NCBI GenBank assembly: GCA_963734275.1
Contig: CAVTGO010000018.1
Location: 186,001-250,000, forward strand
Direction of reading: 5' to 3'
Source: CAVTGO01 sp963734275
GTDB taxonomy: Bacteria; Actinomycetota; UBA4738; HRBIN12
DNA: 64,000 bases
In this document: one piece after another, positions 14,935-24,227 of the stretch
How positions within the stretch are numbered: position 1 is the stretch's first letter
How the letters are laid out: every line of letters begins with the position of its first letter
Notes under the pieces: generated by a model
What the model was told of the DNA's origin: nothing
Database searches by the model: none
The model's input: the letters and a program-made list of their open reading frames with translations, nothing else
Made by a program: the position numbers and the translations under genes

Positions 14935-16637
14935 AGCGGCCACCCCTCGGGCGTCTCGTGGCGCTCCTGTGCGTGATGACGGTCGCGCTCGTCGGCATCT
15001 TCGCGCGCCTCACCGTGCTTCAGGTGAGCCAGGCCGGAGCGCTGCGCGATCGGGGCGCGGCCTGGCGCATGCAGACCGTGGATCTGCCCGCGGAGCGCGG
15101 GCAGATCCTCGACCGGAACGGGTCGCGCCTGGCGATCTCGATGCCCGCGGTCGATCTGTACGTCGACCCGCGATACGTTACCGACGCGTGGGGCGCGGCC
15201 GTGCAACTCGCGCCCCTGCTCGGGATGGAGATGTCCGAGGTCCTCGCCGGGCTGACGGCACCGGACCGGACGTTCGTCTACCTGGCGCGGCAGGTCGAGC
15301 CCGCGGTGGCCGATCGGGTCCGGGCCCTGCACCTGCCGGGGATCGGCTTCCTGCCCTCGACCCGCCGCGAGTATCCCGCCGGCCCGCTCGCCGGTCAGGT
15401 CCTCGGGTTCGTCGGCCTCGACGGCCAGGGCCTCGCGGGCCTCGAGCTCCATTACGAGCACCTGCTCGCCGGGAGGGCGGGGGAGCGGACCCAGGAGCTC
15501 GACCCGTACGGCCAGCCGATCGTGGGCGGGGTGGACGCGGGTGTGGTGCCCGTCCCGGGGGCGTCGCTGCAGACGACGATCGACCGGGACCTCCAGTACC
15601 AGGCACAGACCGCGCTCGAGGCGGCCGTCACGGCGCAGTCGGCACACGGCGGGACCGTGATCGTGATGGATCCGGCGACCGGCGACATCCTCGCCATGGC
15701 GAGCTACCCATGGTTCGACCCGAACGCGTTCGAGGAGGCCGAGCCCTCGACGATCCGCAACAAGGCGGTGACCGACGCGTTCGAGCCCGGTTCCACCAAC
15801 AAGGTGATCACCGCGGCCGCCGCGGTCCAGGAGGAGGTGCTCGCGCTGGATCAGCGGCTCTCGGTGCCATGGAGGATGCGGGTGGACGAGTTCGTGATCC
15901 ACGACTCACACCCCCACCCCGTGATGCAGATGACGCTCGGCGACGTGATCGCCGAGTCCAGCAACATCGGAACCGCGCAGGTGGCCGCTCGCGTCGGCGA
16001 GCCGACGCTCGCGTCGTACATGTCGCGGTTCGGCCTCGGGCATGCGACCGGCATCGGGTTCCCGGGCGAGGCCGATGGCATCATGCCACCGCTGTACGAG
16101 TGGACGGACGCGAGCCTCGCGACGACGGCGTACGGCCAGGGGATCACGTCCACACCGGTGCAGATGGCCGCCGCGTACGCCACGATCGCGAACGACGGCC
16201 GCTGGGTCCAGCCCCGTCTGGTCCGTGGGACCGTGGATCCGGGCGGCGTGTTCCACGCCGCCGCGCCGTCGGCGAGCCGCCGGGTGGTCTCGGCCCAGAG
16301 TGCCGACATGGTGACCCGGATGCTCGCGTATGCCGTGGATCACGGGACCGGCGTGAGCGCCAAGATCGACGGCTTCCAGGTGGCGGGCAAGACCGGCACC
16401 GCCTTGATCCCACTGGGAGACCGCCCCGGCTACCTCACGGGCCAATACATCGCCTCGTTCATCGGCTTCTTGCCGGCCGGAGACCCCGAGGTCGTGGTCG
16501 TGGCGATCCTCGACCGGCCGACCCGGGGCGCCGCCGGGTTCCTGTTCCAGCGGGTGGCGCGCTCCGCCATCACCCGCCTGTCGATCGAGCCCGCCGACCT
16601 GGTCCCGCTGCCCCCGCACGCGCTCCCGGTCCCATGA
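14931..16637 (+). CDS. ftsI: Septal peptidoglycan transpeptidase FtsI (class B PBP)
   Basis: A 568-residue class B penicillin-binding protein. A signal-anchor helix (LVALLCVMTVALVGIFARL) is followed by the RGQILDRNG dimerisation-domain motif and the transpeptidase domain. The active-site serine is S288 in EPGSTNK, the SxN motif is S343-S344-N345, and KTGT starts at K487. No PASTA repeats are present. It cross-links septal peptidoglycan as the partner of FtsW. The GTG at 14931 overlaps the ftsL stop, and the TGA overlaps the murE ATG. Confidence 0.95.
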   Translation: MKRPPLGRLVALLCVMTVALVGIFARLTVLQVSQAGALRDRGAAWRMQTVDLPAERGQILDRNGSRLAISMPAVDLYVDPRYVTDAWGAAVQLAPLLGMEMSEVLAGLTAPDRTFVYLARQVEPAVADRVRALHLPGIGFLPSTRREYPAGPLAGQVLGFVGLDGQGLAGLELHYEHLLAGRAGERTQELDPYGQPIVGGVDAGVVPVPGASLQTTIDRDLQYQAQTALEAAVTAQSAHGGTVIVMDPATGDILAMASYPWFDPNAFEEAEPSTIRNKAVTDAFEPGSTNKVITAAAAVQEEVLALDQRLSVPWRMRVDEFVIHDSHPHPVMQMTLGDVIAESSNIGTAQVAARVGEPTLASYMSRFGLGHATGIGFPGEADGIMPPLYEWTDASLATTAYGQGITSTPVQMAAAYATIANDGRWVQPRLVRGTVDPGGVFHAAAPSASRRVVSAQSADMVTRMLAYAVDHGTGVSAKIDGFQVAGKTGTALIPLGDRPGYLTGQYIASFIGFLPAGDPEVVVVAILDRPTRGAAGFLFQRVARSAITRLSIEPADLVPLPPHALPVP

Positions 16638-18160
16638 GCGGGCGAGCACCGGGCACCACGGACGAGGCGGTACGCTCAGAGACCGTGGCCCCTTCCCCCT
16701 CGGCGCGTCCCCTGTCCGAGCTGCTCGCCCTGCTCCCGAACGCCGAGGTGCGGGGCGATGTCGAACGTTCCGTGAGCGGACTCTCCCAACGCTCCGCGGA
16801 CGTCCGTCCGGGCTCGCTGTTCTTCTGCGTCCCCGGCTCGCGGACGGATGGGCACGCGTTCGCACCCGACGCCGTCGGCCGCGGGGCCGCCGCCTTGGTC
16901 GTCGAGCGCTGGCTGGAGGACCTTCCCGTGCCGCAGCTCTTGGTGGCGTCGGTCCGCGAGGCCATGGGGCCGGTCTCGGCGGCCTTCTACGAGCGTCCGG
17001 CGGACGCGATGACCGTGATCGGGGTCACGGGGACGAATGGCAAGACCACGATCACGTACCTGCTCGAGTCGATCCTGCGCGCCGCCGGCAAGACGCCCGG
17101 GGTCATCGGGACGACCGGCGTGAAGATCGACGGGCGGCCGGTCCCGTTCCCGCGAACCACCCCGGAGGCACCGGATCTGCAGCGGCTGCTCGCGGAGATG
17201 CGTGCTGCGGGTGTAGATGCCGTCGCGATGGAGGTCTCCTCGCACGGACTGGAGCAGCATCGCGTCGACGGCGTTCGATACGCGGCGGCCGTGTTCACGA
17301 ACCTGACGCAGGACCACCTGGACTACCACCCCTCGATGGAGGCGTACCTGGAGGCGAAGGCGCGGCTGTTCACGCGGGCCATGAGCGATCGCGCCGTCGT
17401 GAACGTGGACAACGAGGCGGGGCGGCGGCTCGCCGCCTCTGGCCTTCCCACCCTCACCTACGGGACGAGCGCCGACGCCGATGTCCGCGCGACCGAGGTC
17501 GAGGCGACGATCCGCGGGATCGCGCTCGTCGCCGACGGCGTCCCGATCCGGTCGTCGCTGCGAGGGGGGTTCAACGTGGAGAACGCCCTCGCGGCCTTCG
17601 CGACGGCTCGCTCCCTCGGCATCGACGACGCGGTGGCAGCCGAAGGGATCGCGGCCGTTCCCGGCGTCCCCGGGCGGGTCGAGGCCGTCGAGGCGGGACA
17701 GGATTTCCTCGTCCTCGTGGACTACGCGCACACGCCCGACAGCCTGGAGAACGTGCTGCGCGCGGCGCGACCGCTCGCCGCCAAGGGCGGAGGTCGCGTG
17801 ATCGCGGTGTTCGGGTGCGGGGGCGACCGCGATCGTACGAAGCGGCCGTTGATGGGACACGCGGCCACGGCGAACGCCGATCTGACCGTGATCACGAGCG
17901 ACAACCCACGGAGCGAAGATCCGATCGCGATCGTGTCCGAGATCGTGCCCGGCGCGCAGGCGGGCGGCGGCGAGTACGTCGTGGAGCCCGACCGGCGCGG
18001 AGCGATCGCGCTCGCGCTGACGCGGGCGGGTGCGGGCGACGTCGTGGTGATCGCGGGCAAGGGCCACGAGACCTACCAGGAGCTCGCGGGCGGGACGATC
18101 GCGTTCGACGACCGCGAGGTCGCGGCCGAGGTGCTTCGAGCGCAGGGGAGCGCATCGTGA
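16634..18160 (+). CDS. murE: UDP-MurNAc-L-Ala-D-Glu:meso-diaminopimelate ligase MurE
   Basis: A 508-residue Mur ligase. The ATP loop is GVTGTNGKTTITYL and the carbamylated-lysine region follows in EAKARLF. The DNPR motif at residues 423-426 (TSDNPRSEDP) is the marker for meso-diaminopimelate rather than lysine. It adds the third residue of the stem peptide. An ATG at 16634 overlaps the ftsI stop. A further in-frame start (GTG at 16685, just before APSPSARPLSELL) cannot be excluded. Confidence 0.94.
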   Translation: MSGRAPGTTDEAVRSETVAPSPSARPLSELLALLPNAEVRGDVERSVSGLSQRSADVRPGSLFFCVPGSRTDGHAFAPDAVGRGAAALVVERWLEDLPVPQLLVASVREAMGPVSAAFYERPADAMTVIGVTGTNGKTTITYLLESILRAAGKTPGVIGTTGVKIDGRPVPFPRTTPEAPDLQRLLAEMRAAGVDAVAMEVSSHGLEQHRVDGVRYAAAVFTNLTQDHLDYHPSMEAYLEAKARLFTRAMSDRAVVNVDNEAGRRLAASGLPTLTYGTSADADVRATEVEATIRGIALVADGVPIRSSLRGGFNVENALAAFATARSLGIDDAVAAEGIAAVPGVPGRVEAVEAGQDFLVLVDYAHTPDSLENVLRAARPLAAKGGGRVIAVFGCGGDRDRTKRPLMGHAATANADLTVITSDNPRSEDPIAIVSEIVPGAQAGGGEYVVEPDRRGAIALALTRAGAGDVVVIAGKGHETYQELAGGTIAFDDREVAAEVLRAQGSAS

Positions 18161-19515
18161 TCCCGCGCTCGCTCGCCGCGATCGCGGCGGCGGTCGGCGG
18201 AACGCTGACGGGGCCGGACGGCGCCGTCTCGGGCGTCGCGACCGACAGCCGGCTCATCGAGCCGGGGTCCTTGTTCGTGGCGCTCGTCGGCGAGCGATCC
18301 GACGGTCACGACTTCGTGCCCGACGCGTTCGATCGCGGGGCGGTGGCGGCGCTCGTCCACCGCCAGGATCTCGACGGCAACCTCGTGGTGGTGCCCGAGA
18401 CGGGACGCGCGCTGCTGGACCTCGCGGCGGACGAGCGGTCCCGGATGCAGGCGCATGTGGTCGGCGTGACCGGCGCCAACGGCAAGACGTCGACGAAGGA
18501 CCTCTCCGCCGCGGTGCTCGCCACGCGGCTCTCGACGCATGCGAGCCCGGCGTCGTTCAACAACGAGGTGGGGTTGCCGATGACCCTGCTCGGCGCGCCG
18601 CTCGGCGTCGAGGCGATCGTCGCCGAGATGGGCGCGCGGCGGCTCCGCGACGTCGCTCTGCTGTGCGAGGTGGCCCGGCCCGACGTGGTGGTCGTCACGA
18701 ACATCGGCGTGGCGCACATGGGGGTGTTCGGTTCGTGGGACGCGATCGTCGCGGCCGGCGCCGAGCCCGTCGCGTGGCTCGGATCCGATGGCGTTGCGGT
18801 CCTGAATGTCGATGATCCGATCGTCCGCGGGTACGCCGAGGTGGCCAGGGCGCGGGTCCTCACGTTCGGTGTGGAGGCCGACGCCGACGTCCGCGCCGAG
18901 GATGTGAGCCTCGGCGTCGACGCGCGTGCCGCGTTCCTGCTGTGCGCCGGCGGGGAGCGCGAGCCCGTGGAGCTGTCGGTCCCCGGCGAGCACATGGTCC
19001 CGAACGCACTCGCCGCGGCCGCCGTCGGGATCTCGCTCGGACTCACAGCCGCCGAATGCGCCGCGGCGTTGAAGGGCGCGAGGATCTCGGCATGGCGGAT
19101 GGAGGCGTTCGGGTCGCGGGCCGGGTTCACCGTCCTGAACGACGCGTACAACGCGAACCCCGAATCGATGGCGGCGGCGCTGAAGACGGCGCGACTGATG
19201 GCCCGCACGGGCCGCCTCGTGGCCGTGCTCGGGCACATGGCGGAGCTCGGTCCGATCGCGGCCGAGGAGCACGAACGCCTCGGTGCGCTGGTCGTGCGGA
19301 TCGGCGTCGACCGCCTCGTCACGGTGGGGGAGCCGGCCGAAGCGATCGGGCGCGCCGCGATCCGGGAGGGTCAGCTGCCGGAGGAGACCGTGCACGTGGA
19401 GAACACCGCGGCGGCTGCCGCCGACGTGCTCGCGTGGGCGCGTCGCGGCGACGTCGTCCTGGTGAAGGGGTCTCGCGTGGCGGAGCTCGAGCGTGTGGCG
19501 GAGGCGCTGCGATGA
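18157..19515 (+). CDS. murF: UDP-MurNAc-tripeptide:D-Ala-D-Ala ligase MurF
   Basis: A 452-residue Mur ligase with the ATP loop GVTGANGKTSTKDL, the MurF block NNEVGLPMTLL and the C-terminal NDAYNANPESM motif. It joins D-Ala-D-Ala to the UDP-MurNAc-tripeptide to finish the soluble precursor. The GTG start overlaps the murE TGA by four bases, and the stop overlaps mraY in the same way. No ddl gene was seen in the window. Confidence 0.95.
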   Translation: MIPRSLAAIAAAVGGTLTGPDGAVSGVATDSRLIEPGSLFVALVGERSDGHDFVPDAFDRGAVAALVHRQDLDGNLVVVPETGRALLDLAADERSRMQAHVVGVTGANGKTSTKDLSAAVLATRLSTHASPASFNNEVGLPMTLLGAPLGVEAIVAEMGARRLRDVALLCEVARPDVVVVTNIGVAHMGVFGSWDAIVAAGAEPVAWLGSDGVAVLNVDDPIVRGYAEVARARVLTFGVEADADVRAEDVSLGVDARAAFLLCAGGEREPVELSVPGEHMVPNALAAAAVGISLGLTAAECAAALKGARISAWRMEAFGSRAGFTVLNDAYNANPESMAAALKTARLMARTGRLVAVLGHMAELGPIAAEEHERLGALVVRIGVDRLVTVGEPAEAIGRAAIREGQLPEETVHVENTAAAAADVLAWARRGDVVLVKGSRVAELERVAEALR

Positions 19516-20561
19516 GGCAGATCCTGATCGCCGCGGCCGTCGGGCTCACGGTGACCCTGCTCGGCACGCCGCTAGCGATCCGGCTGTTCCGCCTCTGGGG
19601 CTGGGGCCAGCGGATCCGCGAGGACGGTCCCCATACCCATCTCGAGAAGATGGGGACGCCCACGATGGGCGGCACCGTGATGATCGTCGCGATCGTCGCG
19701 GGATACGTCGTCACCCGGGTCGTGTTCACGACGGTCACGGCGGCGGGGGCGGCGGTCCTGCTCGCGACCGTGCTCCTCGGGCTCCTCGGGTTCGTGGACG
19801 ACTACATCAAGGTCCGTCGCAGGCGATCGCTCGGTCTGTCGAAGACCGCGAAGATCGTCGGTCAGGCGCTCGTGGCCATGGTGTTCGGCGCCGTCGCCGT
19901 CGAGTTCGCGCACGTGCCGACCGAGCTCTCGTTCATCCGTGGGACGGGCCTGGACCTGGGCGTCTTCTTCTACGTGTGGGTCTTCGTGATCCTCGCGTCA
20001 TCCTCGAACGCCGTGAACCTGACCGACGGCCTTGACGGCCTCGCCTCGGGCTCGTCGATCCTGGTGCTCTCGGCCTTCGTGTTCATCGCCTTCTGGCAGT
20101 ATCGGCACGCGTGCGAGCTCGTCCCCGCCGACGCGTGCTACCCGATCCAAGTGAACGCCGCGCTCGACGTGGCGATCGTCGCGGGGGCCGCGGTGGGTGC
20201 CGCGGCGGGGTTCCTCTGGTGGAACGCCGCCCCGGCCCGGATCTTCATGGGGGACACCGGGGCCCTCGCCCTCGGCGGCCTGATCGGCGCCCTGGCGATC
20301 GTAACAAGCTCGCAGTTGCTTCTGGTGGTCCTCGGTGGGCTCTTCGTGATCGAGACGACCTCGGTCATCGTTCAGGTGATCGCGTTCCGCGGCTTCGGCC
20401 GCCGCGTGTTCCGGATGACGCCGATCCACCACCACTTCGAGCTCGCCGGCTGGCCCGAGTTCACCGTGATCGTTCGGTTCTGGATCCTCACCGGCTTGAG
20501 CGTCGCGGTGGGGATCGGTCTGTTCTATACGGACTTCGTCGCGCGCGGGGGCATCGACTGA
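19512..20561 (+). CDS. mraY: Phospho-MurNAc-pentapeptide translocase MraY
   Basis: A 349-residue polytopic membrane enzyme with about ten helices. Family motifs are THLEKMGTPTMGG, FVDDYIKV with the catalytic DD pair, NAVNLTDGLDGLASG, FMGDTGALALGG and the HHHFE loop (MTPIHHHFEL). It moves phospho-MurNAc-pentapeptide onto undecaprenyl phosphate to make lipid I. Starts and stops overlap both neighbours. Confidence 0.97.
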   Translation: MRQILIAAAVGLTVTLLGTPLAIRLFRLWGWGQRIREDGPHTHLEKMGTPTMGGTVMIVAIVAGYVVTRVVFTTVTAAGAAVLLATVLLGLLGFVDDYIKVRRRRSLGLSKTAKIVGQALVAMVFGAVAVEFAHVPTELSFIRGTGLDLGVFFYVWVFVILASSSNAVNLTDGLDGLASGSSILVLSAFVFIAFWQYRHACELVPADACYPIQVNAALDVAIVAGAAVGAAAGFLWWNAAPARIFMGDTGALALGGLIGALAIVTSSQLLLVVLGGLFVIETTSVIVQVIAFRGFGRRVFRMTPIHHHFELAGWPEFTVIVRFWILTGLSVAVGIGLFYTDFVARGGID

Positions 20562-21898
20562 TGGGCGCGTTCGAGGGCGAGCGAGCGGTCGTGGTCGGCC
20601 TCGGCGTGGCGGGGCGTGCACTCGCGATCGCGCTCGCCGAGGAGGGCGCGGAGGTCCTCGTAACCGAATCGCGTCCCGGAACGGTCGGCGATGTCGAACT
20701 GCAGCGCCTCGGCGTGCGGATCCTGAGCGGCGGCCACGAGCCCGACCACCTCGAGGGCGCGACGTTCGTGTCGCCGAGCCCGGGCGTCCCCGAGCGATCC
20801 CCGATCCTCGCTTGGGCTCGCGAACGCGGGCTTCCGATCCTGGGCGAGCTCGAGATCGGGGCGCGCCTCGCACGGGTCCCGCTCCTCGGCGTCACGGGGA
20901 CGAACGGCAAGACGACCACCGTCGGGATGCTCGCGTCGATCCTGCGAGCCGCCGGCCTGGACGCGGTCGCCTGCGGCAACATCGGCTACCCCTTCCCCAC
21001 CGCCGCCCGCGAGGAGCACGACGCGCTCGTCGTGGAGGCGTCGTCGTTCCAGCTGCGGACCCAGGCGTCGTTCCGACCACGGGTGTCGGCCCTGCTGAAC
21101 CTCGCCGCCGACCACCTGAACTGGCACGGCTCCCTGGAGGGCTACCGCGAGGCCAAGGCGGCGATCTTCGCGAACCAAGGGCCTGACGACTGGCACGTGG
21201 GGAACCGCGACGACGCGGCCGCCGCCGCGTCGTCCACCGCCGCGCCCTGCCGACTGGCGTGGTTCACGCTCGGGACGCCCGACGAGGACGAGACCGGATG
21301 GGTCGAGGGTCGTCTCGTGGGGCCGTGGGGCGCGCTGCCGGCCGCCGCCGCCGCACGGTTCGACACCCGAGCCGTGCGCGCCGACGCCGCCGCCGCCGCC
21401 GCGTGCGCCTCGGCGTTCGGTCTGGCGGCGGACGCGATCGCCGATGGCCTCGCCGCGTTCGAGCCGGCCCGCCACCGCGGCGAGACCGTCGCCACGGCGC
21501 GCGGCGTCCGGTTCGTCGACAACTCCAAGGCGACGAACCCGCACGCCACCATCGCGGCAGCCGAGGATGGCGACGGGCTCGTGCTGATCGCCGGCGGTGA
21601 CGCGAAGGGCGTCGATCTGTCGCCGCTCGCGTCGCTCGCGCCGCGCCTGGCTGGGGTCGTGGCGATCGGTACGGCCGCCGACGAGGTCGTCGGCCTGTTC
21701 GAGGGGCGGCTGCCCACGCGGAAGGCGGGCTCCATCGAGGAGGCCGCGAGGACGGCCTTCGAACTCGCCCCGGCGGACGGGACCGTCCTGCTCGCCCCGG
21801 CGTGCGCCAGCTGGGACATGTTCCGTGACTACGAGGAGCGTGGGGACCGGTTCGCGGCCGCCGCGCGCGACCTGGAGCGAGAGGAGACCGCATCGTGA
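20561..21898 (+). CDS. murD: UDP-MurNAc-L-Ala:D-Glu ligase MurD
   Basis: A 445-residue Mur ligase with an N-terminal Rossmann-like domain (VVVGLGVAGRALA), the ATP loop GVTGTNGKTTTVGM, NHL-type substrate block AADHLNWHGSLEGY and C-terminal NSKATNPHATIAA. It adds D-glutamate. The ATG overlaps the mraY stop by one base (TGATG). The stop overlaps the ftsW GTG. An Ala-rich stretch near residue 280 is unusual but in frame. Confidence 0.94.
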   Translation: MGAFEGERAVVVGLGVAGRALAIALAEEGAEVLVTESRPGTVGDVELQRLGVRILSGGHEPDHLEGATFVSPSPGVPERSPILAWARERGLPILGELEIGARLARVPLLGVTGTNGKTTTVGMLASILRAAGLDAVACGNIGYPFPTAAREEHDALVVEASSFQLRTQASFRPRVSALLNLAADHLNWHGSLEGYREAKAAIFANQGPDDWHVGNRDDAAAAASSTAAPCRLAWFTLGTPDEDETGWVEGRLVGPWGALPAAAAARFDTRAVRADAAAAAACASAFGLAADAIADGLAAFEPARHRGETVATARGVRFVDNSKATNPHATIAAAEDGDGLVLIAGGDAKGVDLSPLASLAPRLAGVVAIGTAADEVVGLFEGRLPTRKAGSIEEAARTAFELAPADGTVLLAPACASWDMFRDYEERGDRFAAAARDLEREETAS

Positions 21899-23127
21899 CG
21901 ACCGGCAGCGTCGCCTCTTCCCGGCCGAGCCACCTGCGTCTGGTCCGGATCAGGGATCTGCCGAGGACGCGGCCGTCGGCCGACGCGACGTCGCGAAGGA
22001 CGGTGGCTCTGCTTCTCGGCTGCACCGGGTTCCTGGTCGTCGCCGGACTCATCATGGTGCTGTCCGCCAGCTCGGTCTCCGCGTACGCGCAGTTCGGCGA
22101 CAGCTTCCTCTTCGTGCAGCGACAGGCCGTGGCGGCGGTGCTCGGCATGCTCGCGCTGTTCGTCACGTCGCGCATGCGCCATGAGGCCTGGCGACGGCTC
22201 GCCGTGCCCCTGCTGCTGCTGTCGATCGCGATGCTCGGCTACGTGCTGCATCCGGCGAGCGGCATCGAGGCTTACGGCTCGTCGCGGTGGTTCCAGGTCG
22301 GGCCGGTGACCGTCCAGCCCTCCGAGATCGCCAAGCTCGCGCTTGTCGTGTTCGCCGCCGCGGTGCTCGCGCGGAAGTTCCGGCGGCTCGACGACCTGGG
22401 GCACCTCGCCTTGCCGCTGTTGCCGGTCTGCGCCGTCGTGTGTGGTCTCGTGATGCTCCAGCCCGACCTCGGGACGACGGTGATCCTGGCCGGATCGATG
22501 TTCCTCCTCTTGTTCGCGGCGGGCGTGAAGCTCCGCTACCTCACGATCGCGGGGATCGTGAGCTCAGCCATCGGGTTCGGCCTGATCATGAGCGCCGGCT
22601 ACCGTCGCATCCGCTTCCTCTCGTTCCTGCATCCGTGGGAGGACGTCGGGAACACGGGGTACCAGCTGGCCCAGTCGCTGATCGCGCTGGGGTCGGGCGG
22701 GCTGGCCGGCGTAGGTCTCGGGGCGTCCCGGCAGAAATGGCAGTACGTGCCGAACGCGCACACGGACTTCATCTTCTCGATCCTCGGCGAGGAGCTCGGG
22801 CTGATCGGCGAGATGCTCGTGCTCGTCGCGTTCGGCGGGCTGATCTACGCGGGGATCCGCATCGCGGCGCAGGCCACGGACGTGTTCGGACGGCTGCTCG
22901 CCGGCGGCATCGTGGGCTGGTTCGGCCTCCAGGTGCTGATCAACCTCGGCGCGGTGACGGGCCTGCTGCCGATCACGGGCGTGCCGCTTCCGTTCCTTTC
23001 CTACGGCGGATCCTCCTTGGTGGTGTCGCTCGCGGCGGTCGGCATCCTCGTGAGCGTCGCCCGATCGCCGGCTCGAGCCCGAGCCCGCCGGTCAGCGAAG
23101 CTCGCGGGAAGGACGCGGCCGGCATGA
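21895..23127 (+). CDS. ftsW: Peptidoglycan glycosyltransferase FtsW
   Basis: A 410-residue SEDS-family membrane protein with about ten helices. Diagnostic segments are SSRWFQVGPVTVQPSEIAKL, MLQPDLGTT, HTDFIFSILGEELG and the final PLPFLSYGGSS. It polymerises lipid II at the septum with FtsI. The cytoplasmic N-terminus is about 40 residues and basic. It overlaps murD and murG by four bases each. Its neighbours favour FtsW over RodA. Confidence 0.95.
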   Translation: MTTGSVASSRPSHLRLVRIRDLPRTRPSADATSRRTVALLLGCTGFLVVAGLIMVLSASSVSAYAQFGDSFLFVQRQAVAAVLGMLALFVTSRMRHEAWRRLAVPLLLLSIAMLGYVLHPASGIEAYGSSRWFQVGPVTVQPSEIAKLALVVFAAAVLARKFRRLDDLGHLALPLLPVCAVVCGLVMLQPDLGTTVILAGSMFLLLFAAGVKLRYLTIAGIVSSAIGFGLIMSAGYRRIRFLSFLHPWEDVGNTGYQLAQSLIALGSGGLAGVGLGASRQKWQYVPNAHTDFIFSILGEELGLIGEMLVLVAFGGLIYAGIRIAAQATDVFGRLLAGGIVGWFGLQVLINLGAVTGLLPITGVPLPFLSYGGSSLVVSLAAVGILVSVARSPARARARRSAKLAGRTRPA

Positions 23128-24227
23128 AGGTGCTCGTGGCCGGCGGGGGGACGGCGGGCCACGTGTTCCCCGCGCTCGCACTCGCGAACCGCTTGGCGGC
23201 CGACGGTCACGAGGTGCGCTTCGCCGGCACCGCGCAGGGGCAGGAGGCACGTCTGGTTCCGGAGGCCGGGTTCGCGTTCGAGACGATCCGGGCGCGACCG
23301 CTCGTGCGCGCGGTGTCGGTGCGCGCGGCGATGGCGCCGCTCGTGGCACTGCGCGCGGTGGGCGAATGCCGGCCGCTCGTCGAGGCCGCCGACGTGGTGC
23401 TCGGCATGGGCGGCTACGTGAGCGTCCCGGTCGCGCTGGCGGCGCTCCGCGCGCGCCGCCCGCTCGTCCTCCACGAGCAGAACGCGGTTCCCGGCCTCGC
23501 GAACCGCATCCTCTCGCGGCCCGCGCGCGCGGTCGCGCTCTCCTTCGCCGAGGCCGTTCGGTCCTTCCCGGCACGCTCGAGGATCGCCGTGACGGGCAAT
23601 CCCGTCCGCGAGCCGATCCTGGCCGTCCAGGAGGACCGCGAGCGCCTGGCCAAGGAGGCGCGGTCGGAGCTCGGCCTCGACGAAGGCAGGAAGACCCTCG
23701 TCGTATTCGGGGGCAGCCAGGGCGCGCTCCACCTGAACCGCGCGATCGTCGGTGCCGTCGGGATCCTCGACCGCGACGATCTCCAGGTCGTGCTCCTGAC
23801 CGGCCCGGCGCACGTCGAGTCCATCGCGCGCGCCCTCCCGGCGAACCGGCGCGTCCCCGTCCACGTGCTGGGGTTCCTCGAGCGGATGGAACTCGCGTAC
23901 GCCATCGCCGACCTCGTCGTGGCGCGCGCCGGGGCGACCACGATCGCCGAGATCGCCGTGTGCGCCCTCCCATCGATCCTGATCCCGTACCCGTACGCGA
24001 CCGGGCGCCACCAGGAGGCGAACGCGCGAGCGCTGCAGCGGGCGGGCGGGGCATGGATGGTGCTCGACGATACGTTCGACGGTCCCGTCCTCGCCGAGAG
24101 CGCCGGCCGGCTCCTGGATCAACCCGAGCGATCGCGCGAGATGGGTGAACGCGCTCGGGCTTGGTCGCGTCCGGACGCGGCCGAGGCCCTCGCCCGCGTG
24201 GTCCTGCGCGCCGGGGGAGCGACGTGA
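23124..24227 (+). CDS. murG: Lipid II synthase MurG
   Basis: A 367-residue GT-B glycosyltransferase that adds GlcNAc from UDP-GlcNAc to lipid I. It begins MKVLVAGGGTAGHVFPALAL with the glycine-rich acceptor loop, and has LVLHEQNAVPGLANR, VFGGSQGALHLN and VARAGATTIAEI. The donor-binding PYPYATGRHQEANA is at the C-terminal side. The ATG overlaps the ftsW stop, and the stop overlaps the murC GTG. Confidence 0.96.
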   Translation: MKVLVAGGGTAGHVFPALALANRLAADGHEVRFAGTAQGQEARLVPEAGFAFETIRARPLVRAVSVRAAMAPLVALRAVGECRPLVEAADVVLGMGGYVSVPVALAALRARRPLVLHEQNAVPGLANRILSRPARAVALSFAEAVRSFPARSRIAVTGNPVREPILAVQEDRERLAKEARSELGLDEGRKTLVVFGGSQGALHLNRAIVGAVGILDRDDLQVVLLTGPAHVESIARALPANRRVPVHVLGFLERMELAYAIADLVVARAGATTIAEIAVCALPSILIPYPYATGRHQEANARALQRAGGAWMVLDDTFDGPVLAESAGRLLDQPERSREMGERARAWSRPDAAEALARVVLRAGGAT